Shown: positions 15,727 to 23,658 of the stretch, piece after piece
Layout: every line of letters begins with the position of its first letter
How positions within the stretch are numbered: position 1 is the first letter of the stretch
Assembly: GCA_021325365.1 (NCBI GenBank)
Contig: JAJPHF010000084.1
Location: 1-42,181, forward strand
Length of the DNA: 42,181 nt
From: Pseudomonadota bacterium
Lineage (GTDB): Bacteria; Chloroflexota; UBA6077; JAJPHF01
Reading direction: 5' to 3'
The notes under the pieces: model-generated
Told to the model about the DNA's origin: nothing
Databases searched by the model: none
What the model saw: only the letters and a program-made list of their open reading frames with translations
Program-made: the position numbers and the translations under genes

Positions 15727-16445
15727 GCGGGCGCTCGCACGCGGGGAACCGCGCCGGAGAGGTCCAGCGCGGCGAAGCTGGTCACGGCCAGGTGGTCGCC
15801 CACGCCGGCCGCGTAGCACGGCTCGCCGGGGCGGCGCACGCCGACGGTCTGCCAGCCGGCCGCGCGCGCCGCGTCGAGTTCGGCCGTCACGTCGGAGAGG
15901 AACACGATCCGCGCCGGCGGCTGCCCGATGGTCGCGGCGATGCGGGCGTAGGAGTCCCGCTCGCGCTTGGGCCCGGCATTCGCGGTGTCGAAGTAGCCGG
16001 CCAGCAGCGGCCGCAGGTCGCCGGCCGGGCTGTGCCCGAACCACGCCTGCTGCGCCGCGACCGAGCCCGACGAGAACACCCAGAGGGTATGCCCCGCCGC
16101 GGCCCACTGCCGCAGCGCGGGGGCCACGTCCGGGAACAGGTGCGAGGTCAGCGCGCCCGCGGCGAAGCCCTCGTCCCAGATCCACCCCTGGAGCGCCTTC
16201 AGCGGCGTGACCTTGGCGTCCTCGTCGCTCCAGCGGATCAGCTGCGCGACGACGGCCGCCTCGTCGGCCTCGGGCGCCCCGAGCGCGGCTCGCACGGCGT
16301 CGAGCTGGGCGGCGACGCGCGGCTCGGCGCGGTGGGCGGCCACCCACGCCGCCAGCCGCGCGCGGGCGTAGGGGAACAATGTCTCCTGCACGAAGGCGGT
16401 GGCCGAGGTCGTGCCCTCGATATCGAGGACGACGGCGCGAAGCAT
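15723..16445 (-). CDS. mtnC: Acireductone synthase (enolase-phosphatase)
   Basis: A 240-residue HAD-superfamily enzyme that enolises and dephosphorylates 2,3-diketo-5-methylthiopentyl 1-phosphate to acireductone. The first HAD motif is the MtnC-specific VVLDIEGTTS with nucleophile D8 and E10. It is followed by family blocks LKALQGWIWDEGF, LWVFSSGSVAAQQAWFGHS, YFDTANAGPKRERDSY (motif III Lys region) and FLSDVTAELDAARAAGW (motif IV Asp). The ATG at 16445 overlaps the mtnD stop by one base (TGATG), and its own stop overlaps the mtnB start, so all three genes are tightly coupled. Length is typical (about 225-245). Confidence 0.93.
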   Translation of the reverse strand: MLRAVVLDIEGTTSATAFVQETLFPYARARLAAWVAAHRAEPRVAAQLDAVRAALGAPEADEAAVVAQLIRWSDEDAKVTPLKALQGWIWDEGFAAGALTSHLFPDVAPALRQWAAAGHTLWVFSSGSVAAQQAWFGHSPAGDLRPLLAGYFDTANAGPKRERDSYARIAATIGQPPARIVFLSDVTAELDAARAAGWQTVGVRRPGEPCYAAGVGDHLAVTSFAALDLSGAVPRVRAPA

Positions 16446-17029
16446 CAGCCGGCAACGGGCGCGATCAGGTCGTCGAAAGCCGGGAAGCGAGTGGCGATGT
16501 CGTCGCCGGTAAAGCGGCCCACCCAGCCCTCCGGCTCGCGGAAGAACCGAATGGCGACGAACGCCGGGTTGGTGCCCATGTCGAACCAGTGGCGGGTGCC
16601 GGCGGGCACGCCGAGCAGGTCGCCCGCCTCGCAGCAGACGATGTGGACGCGGCCGGCCAGCCGCAGGTAGAAGGCGCCGCGGCCGTCCACGAAGAAGCGC
16701 ACCTCGTCGTCGGCGTGCGTGTGCTCGGCCAGGAACTTGCCGCGCGCCTCGGCGGCCTGCGCCGGCCAGGCCGGGTCGGCGGGGTCGCCGCGCAGGCCCA
16801 CCACGTCGACCGTCCCGTAGCCGCCCTCGGCCGCCAGGCGGTCCACGTCGGCGCGGTAGGCCGCCAGCATCGCGTCCTGGCTCGCGCCGGCGCCCAGCGG
16901 CGCGGCGGCCACCCATTGCTCGAAGCGCACGCCGACGCCGGCCAGCGCCCGTGCGATCTCCGCGGGGTCCGTCGTCGCTAGCAGCGTGGTCGCCGCGTCG
17001 TTCTCCGGCAGCACAATCAGCTTCGTCAT
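16445..17029 (-). CDS. mtnD: Acireductone dioxygenase
   Basis: A 194-residue cupin enzyme. With iron it converts acireductone to formate and 2-keto-4-methylthiobutyrate, the methionine precursor; with nickel it gives an off-pathway product. The four metal ligands are visible: H103 and H105 in AEHTHADDEV, E109, and H147 in GTRHWFDMG. ATG at 17029 has GGAGGT about 7 bases upstream; the longer frame adds a short basic extension without support. First gene of the operon, transcribed away from the class II aldolase gene at 17378. The earlier salvage enzymes (MtnA isomerase, MTA phosphorylase or MtnK) are not in this window. Confidence 0.93.
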   Translation of the reverse strand: MTKLIVLPENDAATTLLATTDPAEIARALAGVGVRFEQWVAAAPLGAGASQDAMLAAYRADVDRLAAEGGYGTVDVVGLRGDPADPAWPAQAAEARGKFLAEHTHADDEVRFFVDGRGAFYLRLAGRVHIVCCEAGDLLGVPAGTRHWFDMGTNPAFVAIRFFREPEGWVGRFTGDDIATRFPAFDDLIAPVAG

Positions 17030-17377
17030 CGGGCCACCTCCGTCGTCGTCTGCCCGTCGTCGGCGCAATACGGTCCGCCGCGCGTTGGCCGCGGCGCGAC
17101 CAGCCTCACGGGCGCGAACGCCGGGAGTCTAGGGCGCCGGCCAGCCCACCGGCAAGCGCGGCGGCAACGATCCCTCCCGGTCCCGGCTTGTCATGCGGCA
17201 GCCCGCGGTCCTGCGCCGGGCTCGGCGCTCGGCCTATAATTGGCGCCCGCGGTGGCGCAGCCGATGCGCGCCGCGGCGCCCTGCGGCGGCTCGCCGTCTG
17301 GCGCGGGCTGCGAACGTCCGGGCGCGAGCGCCCAACCGCGGTCCCGCTGCGCGATCATGAGAGTGAGGAAACGGCCG
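17030..17377. other. Divergent intergenic region with a TATAAT box
   Basis: 348 bases between mtnD and the class II aldolase gene, no supported gene. A perfect TATAAT lies at 17235-17240 on the plus strand, about 138 bases before the aldolase start, but the -35 position is poor. The long leader is GC-rich and could be structured. Confidence 0.45.
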
Positions 17378-18181
17378 ATGAGCACCGCGCTCGACGACGT
17401 GAAGTACCAGGTGGCGGTGGCGAATCGCATCCTGGCGGAGCTGGGCTTCGCCACCGGCGTGCTCGCCTCGCTCGGCCATGCCAGCATGCGGGTGCCGTCC
17501 GCGCCCGATACGTTCGTGGTGAAGGGCCGCGGCTACCAGATCGACGCGCTCGCCGCCATGCAGCCGGCGGACATGGTCATCTGCGACCTGGAGGGCAACA
17601 AGCTGGACGGCCCGCCCGGCTCGACGCAATGCTTCGAGGTCAAGATGCACTCCTGCATCTACAAGGCCCGGCCCGACGTGCAGTCGGTCGTCCACCTGCA
17701 CCCGCGCTTCGCCGTGCTGATGAGCATCCTCCACCCCCAGCTCGTACCGATGTGCCAGGAGGGCATCCAGCCCGGCCTCGGCCTGCACCGCTGGGCGCTG
17801 GGCGAGCAGTTGCCGCTGTACCCGCACGCGAAGACCATTCAGACTGACGAGGAAGGAATGGAGGTGGCGCGGGCGCTGGGCAGCCACCCGGCCATCCTGC
17901 TGCAGGGCCACGGCGCCACCACGGTCGGGCGCAACCTCGAGGAGGCTGTGATGAACATGGCCTTCCTCGAAGAGCAGGCGCGCATGAACTGGTACGCCTA
18001 CTGCGCCGCCGGCGCCCACCACCCGCACATCACCCGCGAGCAGGTCGAGGAGATGACCGGCCGCCCGCCCCTCGCCGCGCTGCCGCACTTCAAAGATGTG
18101 CTGGCCCAACGCGGCAACGAGCCGCGTGTCGGCGGCACGTGGCAGTTCTACGCCGACAAGGTCAGCCGCGACCTCAAGTAG
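17378..18181 (+). CDS. Class II aldolase/adducin family protein, probable aromatic or hydroxyacid decarboxylase/lyase
   Basis: A 267-residue protein of the class II aldolase fold. Landmarks: LGHASMRVP near 32-40 where sugar-phosphate aldolases have GNxSxR, FVVKGRGYQID near 46-56, the metal site VVHLHPRFAVL near 104-114, and LLQGHGATTVG near 174-184. The change of the phosphate-binding Asn to His is typical of family members acting on non-phosphorylated substrates, including 3,4-dihydroxyphthalate decarboxylase and related enzymes. That, and the aromatic genes in the window, make a decarboxylase plausible but unproved. ATG at 17378 with GTGAGGAA about 8 bases upstream was preferred over an ATG 21 bases earlier. 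Downstream lie two hairpins. It is not a close relative of mtnB despite the shared fold. Confidence 0.82.
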   Translation: MSTALDDVKYQVAVANRILAELGFATGVLASLGHASMRVPSAPDTFVVKGRGYQIDALAAMQPADMVICDLEGNKLDGPPGSTQCFEVKMHSCIYKARPDVQSVVHLHPRFAVLMSILHPQLVPMCQEGIQPGLGLHRWALGEQLPLYPHAKTIQTDEEGMEVARALGSHPAILLQGHGATTVGRNLEEAVMNMAFLEEQARMNWYAYCAAGAHHPHITREQVEEMTGRPPLAALPHFKDVLAQRGNEPRVGGTWQFYADKVSRDLK

Positions 18182-18208
18182 CGGCCGGCCTCCAATCCGT
18201 GGATTCCA

Positions 18209-18244
18209 GTTTGAACGATTCACCGCGGTGCGAATCGTTCAAAC
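18209..18244. terminator. 13-bp perfect hairpin after the class II aldolase gene
   Basis: GTTTGAACGATTC (18209-18221) and GAATCGTTCAAAC (18232-18244) form a perfect 13-base stem; the 10-base loop contains a further CCGCGG core. CCGTG/CACGG flanks could lengthen it. It starts 28 bases after the stop codon. There is no U-tract, so it may be a factor-dependent or stabilising 3' structure, or an operator. Confidence 0.5.
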
Positions 18245-18267
18245 CCAGGCTCACGGAAGAGGACGGC

Positions 18268-18305
18268 CAGCCAGTGTTGACTGGCTGCCAGGAAGGCGGT
18301 ACAAG
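18268..18305 (+). promoter_or_regulatory. Promoter with embedded inverted repeat, upstream of the 98-aa gene
   Basis: -35 TTGACT (18277-18282), a 17-base spacer and -10 TACAAG (18300-18305), giving a leader of about 124 bases. The -35 box lies inside a perfect inverted repeat CAGCCAGT (18268-18275)/ACTGGCTG (18280-18287), a natural operator position. Confidence 0.45.
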
Positions 18306-18435
18306 CCGCGGCGGGTGTCAAGGAGATGACAGACGGCCGGCCAGTGGCACGCTATGCTGGGGGCAGCTAGCAACACGGCCGGCCAGCCCCGCGGTGCGCG
18401 GTCGGCACCGCAAGGCGACAATGGAGAGGTGCGAC

Positions 18436-18732
18436 ATGGCGGAACACGTGCAGCTACCCAACGAGGCGGAGCGCAAGGCCTTCATCGAGAAGCTGGCCCA
18501 GTTCCGCAGTACGTTGACTCCCGACGAGCAGCGGACGCTCGACATCATGGCAATCACCACGTTCCGGCCGCATGAGGGCGACGTGCAGGGGTACACGAGC
18601 TACTGGCTCAACTATGGCCCTCTGGGGCCAGGGTGGTACCAGAACGGCTGGGCAATACCCTGGGCCAATACGCCCTACCAGGACACCGCTTACAACCTGA
18701 ACGCCGGGGCAGACGGACTCTATCTCCACTAG
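18436..18732 (+). CDS. Small protein (98 aa) with helical N-half and Tyr/Trp/Gly/Asn-rich C-half
   Basis: I do not recognise this gene. Residues 9-43 are charged and predicted helical, with the repeating leader-like pattern FIEKLAQFRSTLTPDEQRTL. Residues 52-98 change character sharply: within 47 residues there are seven Tyr, four Trp, seven Gly, five Asn and four Pro, and no Cys or Lys. A leader/core layout like this is seen in ribosomally made, modified peptides, but no maturase, protease or exporter is nearby, so that is only a hypothesis; a surface or adhesive peptide is another. ATG at 18436 has GGAGAGGT about 7 bases upstream; an ATG five codons earlier lies over this site. It has its own candidate promoter and ends 11 bases before the convergent adenosine deaminase gene. 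Confidence 0.65.
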   Translation: MAEHVQLPNEAERKAFIEKLAQFRSTLTPDEQRTLDIMAITTFRPHEGDVQGYTSYWLNYGPLGPGWYQNGWAIPWANTPYQDTAYNLNAGADGLYLH

Positions 18733-18743
18733 CTCAGCATCAA

Positions 18744-20366
18744 TTAATAGCGGCGCTCGAAGGCGGCGAACTCGCCCTCCAGGCGCCACTGCGCGCGGGC
18801 GCGCTCGCTGCCCTGCAGGAACGCGCCGCACGCCGCGCTCGGCGTCTCCCCGCCCAACTGGTCGCCCGCGCAGGCGTCGGCCGGCACCGCGGCCGCGAGC
18901 TGCTCCCACAGGCTGGCCCCCGGCAGGAAAGCGTACTCCAGGCTCTGGCGCGCGAGCTGCTTCAGCTCCGGATAGCCTAGGCCAAATAGCTCGACGGCCT
19001 GCTGGTACTGATCGGTCATCGTCGAGCGGGACACGCCCTCGTCGTCGGTGGCGAGCGCCAGCGGCACGCCGGCGGCCCAGTAGTAGGGGAAGGGATGCTC
19101 TGGGCCGGTGATCCCCAGAATCTGCGTGTTGCTCACCGGCAGGATCTCCACCAGCACGTTACGCTCGGCCAGCTCGGCTAGCAGGCCGAACGGGTCGTCC
19201 TCGTACATCACGTCGACGCCGTGGCCGATGCGGCGCGCGTGGCCCTGCTCGACCGCGGCGCGGATATGGAAGCGGAGGTCCGCGGGCGGGACCAGCCCAG
19301 GCGCCAGCTCGCCGGCGTGCAGCGCGATCGGCACGTCCGGCGCGATGCCGTGCAGGTAGTCGAGCATCGCCATGTGCAGCCGATAGTCGCGCCGCGCGAC
19401 ATAGGCGTCCTCGGGCGCCACCAGGTTGATGCCCACGACCCGTGGGTCGGTGTGGACGAGCTGGTAGCCGGCCACGAACTGCGCGAACACGCGCTCGGGC
19501 GGCAGCACGCGCGTGCCGGTCTGCAGGTAGCGCACCGTTACGGCACACCCGCGATCGGCGTCCGGCGTGCCGCAGCGCAGCCGCTCGCGCACGCGCGCCT
19601 CGGCGGCGTCGAGCCCGCGGCGGGCCGCGGCGACGACCTCGTCCATGCCCTCGGCCAGCAGCCGCTCGCGCAGTCGCCCCAGATCGTCGTCCCACCCCAC
19701 GCGCGCGCCAAGCTGGCTCGCCCCGCCGCCGTCGACGCCGAACATCAGCTCCAGGTAGCTCACGTTCTCCGCCCCCGCCTGGGCAATCACGTCGGCCAGC
19801 ACGTCGCCGGTGCGCAGGGCCCAGGCCTCCCCAAAGCGGTCGAAGGTGCCGAAGAACTGGTCGTGGCCGGAGATGCGCGCCGGGTTCCAGTTGCGCATCG
19901 ACCAGGCGTCGATCAGCGCGTTGTAGAGCTGCTGGTCGGCGAGGGCGCTAGCGGCCGGCGGTCGGCCGTCGGCGGCATCGCAGGGGGGCGTGGGCGCCAC
20001 CAGCGTCATCGTCGCGAGGACGACGCACAGCCCATCCTCGGCCGCATAGGCGATAAAGTGCTCGGCGTACTCGGCGCCGCTCGGATGGTTGTGCAGGTCG
20101 CCGCCCTTCGGCATGGCGCGCAGAAAGGCGGCGAGCGCCAGCGGCTCGGCGCGGATCGTGTCGAAGTAGGCGGTCGTGCGCTGCTCGGCGAGCGCCTGGT
20201 CCGGCACGGGCGGCGCCGCGACCCCTTGGGCCCAGCCGGCCGGCGCCGCGGCGGCCACAGCGACAAGGGCGACGAGCAGGAATGCTCGGAGCAGCGCCGT
20301 GGGCGCCGCCGGAGCGCCCGGCGGCTGGTGCCGGGTGCCCCTGTTGCGCTGGAGGTCAGCGCTCAC
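18744..20366 (-). CDS. Secreted adenosine deaminase-family protein
   Basis: A 540-residue amidohydrolase-fold protein resembling adenosine deaminase and the exported ADGF type, which hydrolyse adenosine to inosine. Metal and catalytic motifs are present: H92 and H94 in GGDLHNHPSG, H350 and E353 in LHAGE, H382 in RIGHGVD, and the aspartate pair D441-D442 in ATDDEGVS where the usual form is NTDDP. A hydrophobic signal segment at about 25-42 with a likely cut after GWAQ follows a rather long N-region, so the protein should be exported, fitting its Cys-containing inserts. GTG at 20366 with GAGGGGGA about 9 bases upstream. An upstream start would add 134 unlikely residues. It may scavenge extracellular nucleosides. 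Its 3' end converges on the 98-residue gene. Confidence 0.85.
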   Translation of the reverse strand: MSADLQRNRGTRHQPPGAPAAPTALLRAFLLVALVAVAAAAPAGWAQGVAAPPVPDQALAEQRTTAYFDTIRAEPLALAAFLRAMPKGGDLHNHPSGAEYAEHFIAYAAEDGLCVVLATMTLVAPTPPCDAADGRPPAASALADQQLYNALIDAWSMRNWNPARISGHDQFFGTFDRFGEAWALRTGDVLADVIAQAGAENVSYLELMFGVDGGGASQLGARVGWDDDLGRLRERLLAEGMDEVVAAARRGLDAAEARVRERLRCGTPDADRGCAVTVRYLQTGTRVLPPERVFAQFVAGYQLVHTDPRVVGINLVAPEDAYVARRDYRLHMAMLDYLHGIAPDVPIALHAGELAPGLVPPADLRFHIRAAVEQGHARRIGHGVDVMYEDDPFGLLAELAERNVLVEILPVSNTQILGITGPEHPFPYYWAAGVPLALATDDEGVSRSTMTDQYQQAVELFGLGYPELKQLARQSLEYAFLPGASLWEQLAAAVPADACAGDQLGGETPSAACGAFLQGSERARAQWRLEGEFAAFERRY

Positions 20367-20681
20367 GGGCAGAAGTCCCCCTCGACCGATAATTGGGCTG
20401 TGAAACGGCGCTGCTGGTGGGACGGCCTCTGCTACAATACCACGCGGTTCGGCTGTCCGGCGGGAGAGTGGGCCAGCTTTTCCATCGCGGCCATGCGCCA
20501 GAGCATCTCGCGCGAGGTGAGCGGCCAGCGTCCGGCAGGGGCGGCTCGCGTGGCCGCCCGCGGCCTGCAAGGCCGCCGCCCCGGCGTCGGCTGCCTGCTC
20601 AGCCGGGCTACAAGCCGCTGTAACCGCCGATGGCTCGGCCATCGGCGCGCGCCCCACTAGCCGAGAACAGGCGGCACGGCC
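20367..20681. other. Divergent intergenic region with a TACAAT box
   Basis: 315 bases between the deaminase and the glycosyltransferase, no supported gene. TACAAT (5 of 6 to consensus) lies at 20433-20438 on the plus strand, about 245 bases before the glycosyltransferase start; the -35 position is weak. Confidence 0.45.
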
Positions 20682-21899
20682 GTGCGAGTCCTCTTCAGCG
20701 CCATCCCGGAAGCGGGCCACCTGAACCCGCTGCTCCCCCTCGCGCACGCACTCGCCGAGCGCGGCCATGCGGTCGCGTTCGCCAGCGCCCCCGCCTTCGC
20801 GCGCCGTGCCCAGGACGCCGGGTTCGCCGCGTACCCCGTCGGCGATGGGCTTGACGCGTGGTTTGCCGAGCTGGCCCGGCGTGTGGGCGGCCCGCCGGGC
20901 GAAGGGCTAGCGCCGGAAGAGATCGAGAGCTGGTTCCTGCCCCGCCTGTTCGCCCAGGTGGGCGCCGAGCGCACCCTGGCGCCGCTGTTCGCCGTGGTAG
21001 CGGCCTGGCGCCCCGACCTCCTCGTACACGACCCCTGCCAGTTCGCGGCTCCGCTGGCCGCCACGCTCGCCGGCGTGCCGCACGTGACCCATGGCCTCGG
21101 TCCGCTGACCCCGGTGGACGTCTTCGAGCGGGCCGGCGAGGCGGCCGCGCCGCTCTGGCGCGCCCACCGCCTCCAGCCGCCGCCGTACGCGGGCATCTTC
21201 GTCCACGCCTATCTCGCGGTCAGTCCGCGGAGCCTGGAGGGCCCGCTGCCCGCGGCGCTTGCCGGGCGCGTTTGGCCGCTGCGGCCGGTCGGCTACGATG
21301 GCAGCGGCCCGAGGCCCGAAGCGCCCACCTGGCTCGACGCGCTCCCAGACCGTCCCACCGTCTACGCGACGCTCGGCACCTTCCTGAACACCGATCTGGC
21401 CGTGTTCCGGGCTATCCTCGACGGGCTGGGCGATCAGGACCTGAACCTGATCGTCACCGTCGGGGAGAACAACGATCCCGCCGACCTCGGCCCCGCGCCG
21501 CCGAACGCCCGCGTCGAGCGGTACATTCCCCAGTCGGTCCTGCTCGACCGCTGCGCGGCCGTGGTCTGTCACGGCGGGTCGGGCACGATCCTGCCGGCGC
21601 TCGCCCGCGGCATTCCCCTGCTGCTTCTTCCGCAAGGCGCCGACAACTTCACGAACGCCGCCCGCTGCGAGCAGGCCGGCGTCGGCCTCACCCTGCGCCC
21701 CGGCGGGGTGTCGGCGGACGCCATTCGCGCCGGCCTGCGCCGCCTCCTGGCCGACGCGTCCTATCGCGACCACGCCCGGCGCGTGGCCGACGAGATCGCC
21801 GCCATGCCCCTCCCCCGCCAGGTAGTCGATCGGCTCGAACAGCTAGCCCCGGGCGCTCCCTCATCCCCCATCCGTGACGTGCAAGCGAGGCGGAGGTAG
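20682..21899 (+). CDS. GT1-family glycosyltransferase (UGT/MGT-like)
   Basis: A 405-residue inverting GT-B enzyme of the macrolide/UDP-glucosyltransferase type, transferring sugar from an activated nucleotide to a small lipophilic acceptor. The N-terminal domain begins MRVLFSAIPEAGHLNPLLPL with the likely catalytic base H13. The C-terminal nucleotide-binding domain begins near 225 (TVYATLGTFLN), carries H297 in CHGGSGTILPALARGIPLLLLP and ends with PQGADNFTNA, the donor-binding motif. GTG at 20682, weak AGGCGG about 9 bases upstream; the start is fixed by the conserved first strand. It is followed by 135 bases before the hydroxylase gene, which has its own promoter, so it may be a separate unit. 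Acceptor unknown. Confidence 0.86.
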   Translation: MRVLFSAIPEAGHLNPLLPLAHALAERGHAVAFASAPAFARRAQDAGFAAYPVGDGLDAWFAELARRVGGPPGEGLAPEEIESWFLPRLFAQVGAERTLAPLFAVVAAWRPDLLVHDPCQFAAPLAATLAGVPHVTHGLGPLTPVDVFERAGEAAAPLWRAHRLQPPPYAGIFVHAYLAVSPRSLEGPLPAALAGRVWPLRPVGYDGSGPRPEAPTWLDALPDRPTVYATLGTFLNTDLAVFRAILDGLGDQDLNLIVTVGENNDPADLGPAPPNARVERYIPQSVLLDRCAAVVCHGGSGTILPALARGIPLLLLPQGADNFTNAARCEQAGVGLTLRPGGVSADAIRAGLRRLLADASYRDHARRVADEIAAMPLPRQVVDRLEQLAPGAPSSPIRDVQARRR

Positions 21900-21941
21900 G
21901 GGCGCTACTTGCTGCGCCGGACGCCCGCCCCTGGCCGTCGA

Positions 21942-21971
21942 TTGGTCCGCGGCGGGGTCTACTTCTATACT
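21942..21971 (+). promoter_or_regulatory. Promoter for the HpaB-LigA-LigB-like genes
   Basis: -35 TTGGTC (21942-21947), 18-base spacer, -10 TATACT (21966-21971, 5 of 6). The start would be near 21979, giving a leader of about 56 bases to the hydroxylase ATG. Confidence 0.45.
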
Positions 21972-22034
21972 GGGGAACACACGCGGCGCGGGGGCCGGCG
22001 AGCGGCCCAGGCGGCGGGGACAGGGGGCGACGGC

Positions 22035-23531
22035 ATGGGCGTGCGGACAGGCGCCGAGTTCCTGGCGGGGCTGCGCGACGAGCGCGAGGTGTGGCTGGAC
22101 GGCGAGCGCGTCGCCGACGTGACGGCGCACCCGCTGCTCGGCCGCTGCGCGCGCTCGGTGGCCGAGCTGTACGACCTCCAGCACGATCCCGTCATCGGCC
22201 CGCGCCTGACCTACCGCTCGCCCAGCACCGGCGATCCCGTGAGCCTCGCGTTCGTCGAGCCGCGGAGCGTGGACGACCTCGTGCGGCGGCGCGCGATGTT
22301 CAAGGCCTGGGCCGACCACTCGGGCGGCATGCTGGGCCGCAGCCCCGACTACATGAACACAATCCTGGCGGGCTGCGCGATGGCCGCCGACTACTTCCGC
22401 CGCGGCGGCGCCGAGTACGGCGAGCGCATCGTCGCCTACTACGAGTGGTTTCGCGAGCGCGACCTGTGCGCCACCCACACGTTCGGCACCTTCCGCGCGA
22501 ACCGCGTGCGCACCGAGGCGCAGCAGGACGACCCGACCGTGCCGCTCCACATCGTCGGCGAGAGCGCCGAGGGACTGGTCGTCAGCGGCGCCCGCAACAT
22601 GGCGACGCTCGGGCCGTTCGCCGACGAGATGCTGGTGTTCCCGGCGCCCATGCGGCAGCAGGGCGGCGACGCCGATCGCTACGCGCTGGCCTTCGCCGTG
22701 CCGATCGCCACGCCCGGCATGCGGCTGATGTGCCGCCAAAGCCTCGACATGGGGCGTCCCGTGGCCGAGCAGCCCCTGGCCGCCCGCTACGAAGAGATGG
22801 ACTGCGTGGTGATCTTCCACGAGGTCGTGGTGCCGTGGGAGCGCGTGTTCATCAAGGGCGACGTGGAGCTGTGCAACGGGCTGTTCAGCCAGACGCGTGC
22901 ATTCGACCACGGCATCCACCAGTTCCTGGTGAAGGACTGGGTGAAGGCCGAGTTCATCCTGGGCGTCGCGGCGCTGCTGGCCGAGGCCATCGGGCGCACG
23001 GAAGTGCCGACGTACCAGATGATGCTGGGCGAGATCGTGGATGCGGTGGAGACGCTGCGCGCCTACGTCTTGGCAGCCGAGGCCGACGCGGTCGCGGACG
23101 CGGCGGGCTACTACGTGCCGAACCCGTCCATCCTGACGACCGGCCGCAACTACCTGCGCCGCCTGTACCCGCGTCTGATCGAGATCCTGCAGCTTATCGG
23201 CTCCAGCGGGCTGATGGCGACGCCGACCGAGGCCGACCTGGCGGCGCCCGAGCTGGCCGCCGACATCGAGAAGTACTACCAGTCCACGAACCTGGGCGGG
23301 CACGACCGCGTGCGGCTGTTCCGACTGGCCTGGGACCTCGCGTGCAGCGGCTTCGCAGGGCGCCAAGTGCTGTACGAGCGCTTCTTCGCGGGCGACCCGG
23401 CGACCTTGCTGGCGCGGCGCTTCTTCACCTACGACCGCACTGCCGCCGTCGCCCGCGTACAGGCGCTCCTCGCCGCAACGGCGGCCGAGGCTGGGACGCC
23501 CGCGGGGGCTGGCGCGGCGAGCGACTCGTAG
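22035..23531 (+). CDS. 4-hydroxyphenylacetate 3-hydroxylase (HpaB) family oxygenase
   Basis: A 498-residue flavin-dependent monooxygenase of the HpaB family, which uses FADH2 and oxygen to hydroxylate phenols ortho to the OH group. Family blocks: RTGAEFLAGLRDEREVWLDG at the N-terminus, LTYRSPSTGDP, RNMATLGPFADEMLV, the region around EEMDCVVIFHEVVVPWERVF, ILQLIGSSGLMATPT and a C-terminal DRVRLFRLAWDLACSGFAGRQ. Length fits the family (about 480-520). ATG at 22035 has AGGGGGCGAC upstream and precedes the conserved N-terminus. The required flavin reductase (HpaC) is not in the window. Two ring-cleavage subunit genes follow on the same strand, so it probably makes the catechol they cleave. Other family members act on chlorophenols or 4-hydroxybutyryl-CoA; the lack of Fe-S cysteines excludes the latter. 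Confidence 0.88.
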   Translation: MGVRTGAEFLAGLRDEREVWLDGERVADVTAHPLLGRCARSVAELYDLQHDPVIGPRLTYRSPSTGDPVSLAFVEPRSVDDLVRRRAMFKAWADHSGGMLGRSPDYMNTILAGCAMAADYFRRGGAEYGERIVAYYEWFRERDLCATHTFGTFRANRVRTEAQQDDPTVPLHIVGESAEGLVVSGARNMATLGPFADEMLVFPAPMRQQGGDADRYALAFAVPIATPGMRLMCRQSLDMGRPVAEQPLAARYEEMDCVVIFHEVVVPWERVFIKGDVELCNGLFSQTRAFDHGIHQFLVKDWVKAEFILGVAALLAEAIGRTEVPTYQMMLGEIVDAVETLRAYVLAAEADAVADAAGYYVPNPSILTTGRNYLRRLYPRLIEILQLIGSSGLMATPTEADLAAPELAADIEKYYQSTNLGGHDRVRLFRLAWDLACSGFAGRQVLYERFFAGDPATLLARRFFTYDRTAAVARVQALLAATAAEAGTPAGAGAASDS

Positions 23532-23658
23532 GCGGCGGCCGCGAGCGCCGCGCCGCGTCACCGCCGCAGCCGGGACTCCCGCTCTGCTGATCGCGCGTAG
23601 GTGCCCGAGTCTCGGGGCGACCGTCCAGCGCAGTTTGTCGTCGTAAGGGAGCTGACCG

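Noticed and set aside
17188..17193. TTGTCA as a -35 box for the TATAAT at 17235
   Set aside because: The spacing is over 40 bases, far from the 16-18 needed.
15112..18181. mtnB and the class II aldolase at 17378 as recent duplicates
   Set aside because: Only the fold motifs are shared; phosphate-binding and C-terminal signatures differ.
20393..20623. 76-codon frame in the intergenic region before the GT1 gene
   Set aside because: No ribosome site, Arg/Pro-rich random composition.
19221..20660. 479-codon plus-strand frame opposite the adenosine deaminase gene
   Set aside because: Shadow frame; the opposite strand carries all deaminase motifs.
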